Below, piece after piece: positions 6,069 through 10,670 of a stretch of 10,670 nucleotides of DNA. Origin of the DNA: Synergistaceae bacterium (GTDB lineage Bacteria > Synergistota > Synergistia > Synergistales > Aminobacteriaceae); contig JAISWV010000238.1 of assembly GCA_031270755.1 (NCBI GenBank), forward strand, positions 1 to 10,670, written 5' to 3'. Position numbers and translations under genes: made by a program. Within the stretch, counting starts at the first letter, position 1; every line of letters begins with the position of its first letter. The notes under the pieces were generated by a model, which saw nothing but the letters and a program-made list of their open reading frames with translations, was not told where the DNA came from and ran no database searches.

Positions 6069-7238
6069 GTGCATATTCTGTCCGATGAAATACGCCGCCG
6101 CCAGTACGCGGTGCGTGAACGAATGTCCCGGGCGGGAGTCGACGCTTTGATAACGGGGGCCTCCGCTCAAATGGATTTTCGGGGAGTGTTGCGTTACATC
6201 TGCAACTATTATTTGCCCGTGTTCGAAGAATACCTGGTCGTTCCTCTATCGGGGCCCATGACATTTTTCGCTCACGATTCCAGCGGTGCCGATTATATGG
6301 CCGAATTTGGAGTGGCGGACGATGTTCGGATCATTCCCGGTTACGAGTACAACAGCGACCCGGGAAGGTGCGTCGGAGAATTCGTGAAGTCACTGGCTCC
6401 CAAAAGCCTGGGAATTGCAGGATACGCCGGCATCTCCGCCAATTTTTACCTGTCTCTTCGGCGCCATTTGGGCGGTCTGGAACCGCGCGACTTCACCAAG
6501 GAGCTGAATGCCGTCAGGATGGTCAAGAGCCCCGCAGAGATCGCGCTTACGGAAGCTGCAATCGCGCTCAACGAAGATGCGTTCCGCCAATACCTCCAGC
6601 TCGTCCGGCCAGGCAATCGCGAGCTGGACGCAGTAGACCGGATATCCGAGGCTGCGCTGAAAAAAGGAGCCGAAGACTTGTACTGGATGGCGTCTTCCGG
6701 AAAGATACCCCGCCTCGGGTATCTTTCCGAGGCTCGGCGGAGGAAACATGTCTGGCAGGCAGGCGATTACCACTATATCGTCCTCGAACACTCGGCTGAG
6801 GGCGGACATTTTGGAGAGACGACGCATCTCATTTCTTTAGGCGCTCCCAACCCGGAGTACGAGAGGGTGTTTGCGGTTGTGTGCAAATCACAGCGCGCCG
6901 CCGCGGCGCAGATAAAGCCAGGAGCCTTGGTGGGAAAACTCGCTGATGCGGCCGAAGAGGTGTTGACCGACGCGGGATACGCCGCACCCTACAAAGGAGA
7001 GTCCTCCATCGTGACGCGGCCTCCGGCGATCGGCCACAGCCAGGGTCTGGACGTCTGGGAGTTCCCTCGCATCGTCCACGGCGACGAGACGGTCATTCAA
7101 CCGGGAATGCGCTTCAACCTCCACCCCGCGGTGACGCTCCTCGACGGGGCGAAGATCACCTCCTGCGACTGTTGGATATCTACGGAGACCGGAGGGCGGC
7201 GGCTTTCTTCCCTGCCTTACGAGATCATCGTCGTTTGA
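6069..7238 (+). CDS. M24-family (creatinase/prolidase-like) protein, possibly without the usual metal site
   Basis: A 389-residue cytosolic protein with the two-domain layout of Xaa-Pro peptidases and creatinase. The N-terminal creatinase-like domain spans about 1-145 and ends in the typical ELNAVRMVKSPAEIAL. The pita-bread domain spans about 155-389, with IGHSQGLDVWEFP (321-333), VIQPGMRF (342-349) and TETGGRRLSSLPYEI at the end. In active M24 metallopeptidases the metal ligands are Asp, Asp, His, Glu and Glu. My alignment by eye gives E240, E250, H323, H352 and about C366, so only the histidine clearly fits. It may be a metal-independent, creatinase-like hydrolase acting on a guanidino or amide compound, or a pseudoenzyme. 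The GTG start has AAGGTG 7 nt upstream. It is 23 nt after dctM, so probably processes the solute brought in by the TRAP system. Confidence 0.82.
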   Translation: MHILSDEIRRRQYAVRERMSRAGVDALITGASAQMDFRGVLRYICNYYLPVFEEYLVVPLSGPMTFFAHDSSGADYMAEFGVADDVRIIPGYEYNSDPGRCVGEFVKSLAPKSLGIAGYAGISANFYLSLRRHLGGLEPRDFTKELNAVRMVKSPAEIALTEAAIALNEDAFRQYLQLVRPGNRELDAVDRISEAALKKGAEDLYWMASSGKIPRLGYLSEARRRKHVWQAGDYHYIVLEHSAEGGHFGETTHLISLGAPNPEYERVFAVVCKSQRAAAAQIKPGALVGKLADAAEEVLTDAGYAAPYKGESSIVTRPPAIGHSQGLDVWEFPRIVHGDETVIQPGMRFNLHPAVTLLDGAKITSCDCWISTETGGRRLSSLPYEIIVV

Positions 7239-7243
7239 TCCCT

Positions 7244-7258
7244 ATCCAGACACTGGAT
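7244..7258 (+). terminator. Weak hairpin after the M24 gene
   Basis: ATCCAG and CTGGAT form a perfect 6-bp stem with a 3-base ACA loop, 5 bp after the M24 stop, followed by only TT. The stem is short and there is no real T-run. This is a weak terminator candidate for the TRAP operon. Nothing else is recognisable in the 111-bp gap before the MATE gene. Confidence 0.3.
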
Positions 7259-7349
7259 TTGGGGCAATGATTGGCTGGCCGAAGAGATCCCCCCTGTTCC
7301 TTTTGTGCTAATATGAAGGGAACACATCGGACGGAGGGTTCTCTTCATT

Positions 7350-8729
7350 GTGAAAGACGAAAAATTCGACGCGGCAGCGCATCCCCTGGCTACCGGCAGG
7401 GTGAGCAGGCTGCTTCTCAAATTCGCGATACCGAGCATCGTCTCGATGCTGGTGGGGGCTCTCTACAATATCGTCGATCAGATATTCATCGGGCACGGCG
7501 TGGGGGTTTTGGGCAACGCCGCCACCAACGTGGCGTTTCCACTGGTTACTATATGCATGTCACTCTCCCTGTTGTTGGGGATCGGCGGCGCGTCGAACTT
7601 CAACCTGGAACTCGGCAAAGGAAACCCGGAGCGGGCGGGCAGGATCGTCGCCAACGCCGTGACCTACGCCGCGGTGGTGGGGATCGCCCTGTGCGTCGTC
7701 GTGCTCTTGTCGCTGAGGCCCCTTTTGCGTTCTTTCGGCGCGACGGACGAGGTGTTTTCCTACGCCGTGACCTACACCAGCATCACCTCTTTCGGTATGC
7801 CGTTTTTGATCATGTCCACCTGCGGCAGCCATTTGATCAGGGCGGACGGGAGCCCCACTTATTCCATGCTCTGCAACCTGACGGGGGCAATACTGAACAC
7901 CGTGCTGGACCCTCTTTTCATGTTTGGGTTTCACATGGGAATAGCAGGCGCGGCCTGGGCCACCACTCTCTCCCAAGCCGTCAGCTGCGGTATGGCCGTG
8001 CACCACCTGATGCACTTCAAGAGCGTTCCTCTGACAAGAGAATACTTCCGCCCCAGGCTCAGAGAACTCAAGGCGATAACGTCCCTGGGCTCTTCCGCCT
8101 GCTTCAACCAGCTTTCGATCTTGTGCGTCCAGATCACCATGAACAACACCCTCACTTATTACGGCGCGTCCTCGATCTACGGGAGCAACATTCCCCTCGC
8201 TGCGGTGGGCGTCATCACGAAGGTCAACATGGTTTTCTTCTCCATGGTGATCGGCATCGCCCAGGGCGCACAGCCGATCATCGGCTTCAACTACGGCGCC
8301 AGAAACTACGCCAGGGTGGAGAAGGCGCTTTGGCTTGCCATGTGCTGCGGCACGGCCGTATCTTTTTCATCGTTTCTGTGTTTTCAGCTCTTCCCCAGGG
8401 AGATCATCTCCTTGTTCGGCAGCGGCAGCGAGGAGTATTACCGCTTCGTGGAGAAGTTCTTCCGCATTTTCCTGCTGATGGCCTTCACAAACGGCATTCA
8501 GCCGTCGACGGCCAGCTTCTTCACGTCGATCGGCAAGGCGATGAAGGGTTTTTTAGTGGCTTTGACGAAGCAGATTCTCTTTCTGCTCCCGCTCATCGTG
8601 GCCTTCCCCCGTTTTTGGGGCATCGAGGGCATCATGTACGCCGGCCCCGTGGCCGACTCCGCCGCCGCCATCCTGGCCGCGGTCCTGGTGGTGACGGAGG
8701 TCCGCGCCATGAGGAGGCTTGCGTTATGA
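7350..8729 (+). CDS. MATE family multidrug/toxin exporter
   Basis: A 459-residue inner-membrane antiporter with about twelve helices, usual length. It uses a sodium or proton gradient to expel cationic drugs or metabolites. N-terminal motif LYNIVDQIFIG (38-48) and the helix-5/6 region HLIRADGSPTYSM, then ILNTVLDPLFMFGFHMGIAGAAWAT (161-205), are typical of the MepA/DinF-like branch. The equivalent second-half motif is seen at IGIAQGAQPIIGFNYGARNY, near the position expected in the second bundle. The start is GTG at 7350 with GGAGGG 11 nt upstream. No obvious regulator gene precedes it. It is on the same strand as the TRAP operon but 111 bp away, so it may be separate. Substrate unknown. Confidence 0.92.
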   Translation: MKDEKFDAAAHPLATGRVSRLLLKFAIPSIVSMLVGALYNIVDQIFIGHGVGVLGNAATNVAFPLVTICMSLSLLLGIGGASNFNLELGKGNPERAGRIVANAVTYAAVVGIALCVVVLLSLRPLLRSFGATDEVFSYAVTYTSITSFGMPFLIMSTCGSHLIRADGSPTYSMLCNLTGAILNTVLDPLFMFGFHMGIAGAAWATTLSQAVSCGMAVHHLMHFKSVPLTREYFRPRLRELKAITSLGSSACFNQLSILCVQITMNNTLTYYGASSIYGSNIPLAAVGVITKVNMVFFSMVIGIAQGAQPIIGFNYGARNYARVEKALWLAMCCGTAVSFSSFLCFQLFPREIISLFGSGSEEYYRFVEKFFRIFLLMAFTNGIQPSTASFFTSIGKAMKGFLVALTKQILFLLPLIVAFPRFWGIEGIMYAGPVADSAAAILAAVLVVTEVRAMRRLAL

Positions 8730-8821
8730 AAAATTGGGTAAACGATTCCGACCAGTGGAAGATGATAAGGGCGAACATCGAGGCCGAAGCCCGGGTAACC
8801 TTGCATACCCCGCTCAGTTAA
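8726..8821 (+). CDS. Possible 31-residue protein overlapping the MATE stop
   Basis: An ATG at 8726 overlaps the TGA of the MATE gene (ATGA), with AGGAGG 8 nt upstream: a textbook coupled start. The product begins MKNWVNDSDQWKMIRANIEA and ends HTPLS. It has no membrane segment, is rather hydrophilic, and resembles nothing I recognise. It may be the surviving 5' end of a gene once co-transcribed with the exporter and cut off where the decayed region begins. It could also be a genuine small protein, or chance: the AGGAGG also encodes Arg-Arg of the exporter, and the same frame happens to stay open back through the exporter gene. Confidence 0.35.
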   Translation: MKNWVNDSDQWKMIRANIEAEARVTLHTPLS

Positions 8822-8831
8822 GGAAGGTATT

Positions 8832-9065
8832 GTGATAATGAACTACAAAGCCGATAAAACATACCGCTTGCTTCGTAGGAACGAGCAGTTGGCGCGGGGC
8901 GAGGTTCTGCATAAAGACGCGCTCATATCCGCGTTTGGCGTTACGCCTAAGACCGCACAGCGCGACCTCGAAAGCCTTCGCCTGTACTTGACTGAACCAG
9001 GCGAGGGCGAACGGCGTTACGACGGCGGCGTTACGACCTTAAGGAACTGTGTAACAATAACTTGA
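8832..9065 (+). CDS. Truncated WYL-type HTH transcriptional regulator (N-terminal part only)
   Basis: A 77-residue ORF. The N-terminus reads KADKTYRLLRRNEQLARGEVLHKDALISAFGVTPKTAQRDLESLRLYL over residues 6-53. This is the DNA-binding domain of DeoR/WYL-family regulators ('K-x-x-R-L-L ... F-x-V-x-x-K-T-x-Q-R-D-I/L-x-x-L-R-x-Y-L'). Full WYL proteins run to about 300 residues and carry a ligand-sensing WYL domain. Here the frame ends soon after the wing, and no WYL domain follows in any frame. The GTG start at 8832 has AAGGAAGG 7 nt upstream. An ATG at 8838 is the alternative. A 14-bp tandem duplication just after residue 60 shifts the frame, and downstream sequence is scrambled, so this is best read as a decaying gene. 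The bare HTH could still bind DNA. Confidence 0.6.
   Translation: MIMNYKADKTYRLLRRNEQLARGEVLHKDALISAFGVTPKTAQRDLESLRLYLTEPGEGERRYDGGVTTLRNCVTIT
9012..9037 (+). repeat. 14-bp-period duplication in the truncated regulator
   Basis: CGGCGTTACGAC appears at 9012-9023 and again, identical, at 9026-9037. The offset of 14 bp is not a multiple of three. Removing one unit would join ...ERRYD to LKEL instead of GGVTTL, changing the reading frame of the rest of the regulator. It looks like a slippage or duplication scar. Confidence 0.7.
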
Positions 9066-9312
9066 CTACGACACTTCAAGTAGATACTCCGACACGCTCC
9101 TAGAAAGCGAAAACTCCTTGCACAAAGGTCCAGCGGGCGGATGGTATCCGCCCCTACTGGCGGATCCTGTCGTTGAGGAAATTTACAAGGACAAAAATGT
9201 CGGCTGAATTACCGTGCGAGATTGAACCTGTGCAACCCCCGTCCTGAGAATACTTAAATCCGGGCAGGTCTCGCTGACAGCCAGCTACGGCGGTTTTACA
9301 AAAACATTAAAC
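9066..9312. other. Decayed sequence between regulator fragment and surface-protein fragment
   Basis: No intact gene is seen. A frame open from about 9068 reads across the hairpin at 9135-9153 and ends ADPVVEEIYKDKNVG at a TGA near 9206, with no start codon. From 9226 another frame is open into the surface-protein gene and encodes GQVSLTASYGGFTKTLNVTV. This resembles the last strands of a bacterial Ig-like (Big_2) domain. The region therefore appears to hold remnants of at least one larger gene. Confidence 0.5.
9135..9157 (-). repeat. REP-like element: GTAG head plus perfect hairpin
   Basis: On the minus strand this reads GTAG, then GGGCGGAT, loop ACC, then ATCCGCCC: a perfect 8-bp stem directly after a GTAG tetranucleotide. 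That is the layout of REP elements mobilised by RAYT (TnpA-REP) enzymes. Only one copy lies in the window and no RAYT gene is present, so assignment depends on copies elsewhere in the genome. Read as RNA it could also act as a terminator-like hairpin, but there is no T-run. Confidence 0.55.
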
Positions 9313-9822
9313 GTGACCGTTGCTTATTCAACAGCGGCAACCTACACGGTGACGTTCAACTCGCAAGGAGGCAGCGGCGTCCCGATGATAACGGACCTGG
9401 CGAATGGTTCGAAGATCACCAAACCCGCCGATCCAACACGGTCAAGATATACCTTCGGCGGCTGGTACAAAGAAGCGTCTTGCCAAACACCGTGGAACTT
9501 CACTATCGATACGGTGACGAAGAACGTCACGCTTTATGCGAAGTGGACACCTCTGGCTTCGACGACTCCAACAACGCCAATTTCACCAGATTTGCCCGGC
9601 AACCCAGCGACACCGATTGATCCGACAACGCCGGCCACACCGGGAAGCCCCACGACTCCCACGACGCCAACCACGCCGGGTGGTTCAGAACCTTCCTACA
9701 CTCCCCCGTCTGTTGAGACCGGAACAGGGGGAGGAGGGGGCGGTTGTGATTCGGGTACGCTTAGTTTGTTGGCTCTGGTATTTTGTGTAATTTCCAAGGC
9801 GGCTGTTTCCAGGAAGCGCTAA
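9313..9822 (+). CDS. C-terminal fragment of a surface protein: InlB B-repeat, Thr/Pro stalk, Synergist-CTERM-like tail
   Basis: The frame has a GTG at 9313 but no ribosome site, and it continues open upstream to 9226. The true gene start is therefore lost, and the 169 residues are the tail of a larger secreted protein. In order there is a Listeria-Bacteroides (InlB B-type) repeat at about 11-80 (YTVTFNSQGG ... YTFGGWYKE ... VTLYAKWTP). A Thr/Pro-rich stalk with PTTP/ATPGSP repeats follows at 83-132. A glycine run and a Cys (139-145) come next, then a hydrophobic helix (about 149-165) and terminal SRKR. That tail matches the Synergist-CTERM sorting signal as I recall it. The full protein would be exported, processed at the tail and displayed at the cell surface, likely for adhesion. 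The fragment has no signal peptide, so is probably not functional alone. Confidence 0.7.
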   Translation: MTVAYSTAATYTVTFNSQGGSGVPMITDLANGSKITKPADPTRSRYTFGGWYKEASCQTPWNFTIDTVTKNVTLYAKWTPLASTTPTTPISPDLPGNPATPIDPTTPATPGSPTTPTTPTTPGGSEPSYTPPSVETGTGGGGGGCDSGTLSLLALVFCVISKAAVSRKR

Positions 9823-9835
9823 AGGATGCCAAGAA

Positions 9836-9888
9836 GGAGAATCATTGGCGACACTTGGTTTGTGAGTGATATTTGCCGATGATTCCCC
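9836..9888 (+). repeat. Long inverted repeat just after the surface-protein gene
   Basis: Arms 9836-9849 (GGAGAATCATTGGC) and 9875-9888 (GCCGATGATTCCCC) pair over 14 positions with one mismatch and one G-U pair, around a 25-base loop. It starts 14 bp after the stop codon. This fits a 3' mRNA hairpin or terminator for the surface-protein gene, but no T-run follows. It could instead be the remnant of an inserted repeat. Confidence 0.45.
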
Positions 9889-10020
9889 ATAAGTGATATC
9901 AGAGAGTCGGAAAAGTCGTATAGATTTCGGGCATTCGTGGAAGCCTTCACAGTATAAATTTTGGTAACCGTTCAAACCCTGTGCACCATGCTCAGTCAAC
10001 TTAGTTGTAGGGGATCACGA

Positions 10021-10062
10021 GGGGGCAGTGAGGCCGCTTTTGGCCCAACGGGCTCTGCCCCC
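10021..10062 (-). terminator. GC-rich branched hairpin downstream of rpmF
   Basis: GGGGGCAG (10021-10028) pairs perfectly with CTGCCCCC (10055-10062). Inside lie two alternative small hairpins: GGCC/GGCC at 10032-10045 and GCCC/GGGC at 10043-10053. It lies 21 bp past the rpmF stop, so it may end or stabilise the yceD-rpmF transcript. It lacks a T-run, so a dispersed repeat is the other reading. Nothing else is recognised between 9889 and 10020. Confidence 0.4.
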
Positions 10063-10083
10063 CTGAGCTTGAACCTTTACACC

Positions 10084-10272
10084 TTATATTTCTTTTACAT
10101 CAATGACTTTACGGCCTTTGTAGAAGCCACACGACGGACATGCGCGATGACTCATGACCGCCTCGCCGCAGTGAGTGCATTTCGTCGTACTCGGCGCACC
10201 GAGCGATCCCAGCCAATGAGCCTTTCTCTGCGCCGTACGCGCATGAGAGGTCTTTCTCTTGGGTGTCGCCAT
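10084..10272 (-). CDS. rpmF: 50S ribosomal protein L32, zinc-ribbon form
   Basis: A 62-residue ribosomal protein starting MATPKRKTSHARTAQRKAHW, the standard L32 N-terminus. The zinc ribbon is complete: C32-x-x-C35 and C45-x-x-C48 in CTHCGEAVMSHRACPSCG. This is the zinc-binding (C+) form. The ATG at 10272 is preferred over the in-frame ATG 18 nt earlier because GGAGG sits 8 nt before it and L32 starts with MA. It follows the DUF177 gene by 86 nt, the usual yceD-rpmF order. The plsX-fabH genes that often follow are absent; instead the decayed accessory region begins. Confidence 0.97.
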   Translation of the reverse strand: MATPKRKTSHARTAQRKAHWLGSLGAPSTTKCTHCGEAVMSHRACPSCGFYKGRKVIDVKEI

Positions 10273-10358
10273 TTTTTCCCCCTCCTTCATTACTTCACAG
10301 ATACTTTTTTACATTTTTTACATCTATTTCATTCACGATATCCCGTTCATGATTTTAT

Positions 10359-10670
10359 TCACACGTCGTCCACGGCGAAATTCCGCAAAACCTCGAACCT
10401 TGGGTCACTCTCCTGGGGAGCGCAGGAACAAGGCCCTTCGTTCAAATCGGCCCCGCAATGAGGACATAATCCCGCGCATTCTTCCCGGCACAAAAGCTTG
10501 AGAGGAAGCAACACCAGAAGGCTTTCCCAAACTTGGTCCGAAAGGTTCAACGTCCGCCCCCAATAATCGACTTCCACAGGCAAATACCCCTCGTCCGATT
10601 GAAGCTCCGTCTCTTTCCCCAATTCCAGACCGCGCAAGTAATAAAGATACATCAAATCGTCCGATATTGC
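10359..10670 (-). CDS. yceD: DUF177 / YceD family protein, C-terminal part
   Basis: The visible 103 codons run in from the right edge, so the start is missing. The end matches YceD/DUF177: 'D-Y-W-G-R-T-L-N-L-S-D-Q-V-W-E' (leading to the conserved acidic/leucine segment), LLPLKLLCREECAGLC, then PHCGADLNEGPCSC and a terminal DPRFEVLR. The cysteine pattern C-x3-C-x3-C-x2-C with 'L-N-x-x-x-C-x-C' is typical of the zinc-ribbon-like end. In other bacteria the protein is linked to 23S rRNA maturation or L32 supply. It sits directly upstream of rpmF, as is widely conserved. Confidence 0.9.
   Translation of the reverse strand, partial: AISDDLMYLYYLRGLELGKETELQSDEGYLPVEVDYWGRTLNLSDQVWESLLVLLPLKLLCREECAGLCPHCGADLNEGPCSCAPQESDPRFEVLRNFAVDDV

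Noticed and set aside
7271..8821. 516-codon open frame overlapping the MATE gene in another plus-strand frame
   Set aside because: The product is Arg/Gly/His-rich low-complexity sequence typical of a GC-rich shadow frame. The overlapping frame is a clear MATE exporter. Only its last 31 codons, with their own ATG and ribosome site, are kept as a possible small ORF.
10007..10028. Second GTAG-headed REP near 10007
   Set aside because: GTAG is present but the sequence after it does not form an immediate palindrome. The hairpin starts 10 bp later.
8822..10083. CRISPR array or toxin-antitoxin pair in the accessory region
   Set aside because: The repeats are single inverted repeats or one short duplication with no regular spacer pattern. 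The HTH fragment has WYL/DeoR features and no toxin gene is adjacent.

Overview
The window looks like a chromosomal segment of a GC-rich anaerobe of the phylum Synergistota. The best clue is the C-terminus of the gene ending at 9822. It has a glycine run, a single Cys, a hydrophobic helix and an R-K-R end, which is the layout of the Synergist-CTERM sorting tail. A three-gene TRAP transporter and late cobamide-assembly genes fit this but do not prove it. Phylum assignment is an inference from recall; no search was run.

Layout. (1) 1-2370, minus strand: cobS (start 2370), a short CobU-like gene 4 nt downstream, a HAD-IIB phosphatase, and the first 108 codons of a Bax-inhibitor-1 (BI-1/YccA) membrane protein that runs off the left edge. 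(2) 2436-2993, plus strand: full-length cobU, divergent from cobS. Together cobU, the short CobU-like gene and cobS cover activation of adenosylcobinamide and ring-to-tail joining, so this is a nucleotide-loop assembly or salvage cluster. No cobT and no cobalamin riboswitch is visible. (3) 2994-3250: AT-rich leader with a promoter candidate. (4) 3251-7238, plus strand: TRAP transporter dctP-dctQ-dctM followed by a creatinase/prolidase-like M24 gene, probably one operon that imports a solute and processes it or senses it. (5) 7350-8729, plus strand: a MATE-family exporter whose stop overlaps the start of a 31-codon ORF. (6) 8822-10083: a decayed accessory region. It holds a truncated WYL-type HTH regulator carrying a 14-bp tandem duplication, a REP-like GTAG hairpin, the 3' fragment of a surface protein (Ig-like remnant, InlB-type B-repeat, Thr/Pro stalk, sorting tail) and two large inverted repeats. 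(7) 10084-10670, minus strand: rpmF (zinc-type L32) and the 3' part of its usual partner, the DUF177/YceD gene.

The features most worth a second look are the M24 protein, whose metal-ligand positions look substituted, and the scrambled 8.7-10.1 kb region. I see no CRISPR array, tRNA, rRNA, integrase or complete transposase. I also see no convincing new defence or biosynthetic system.
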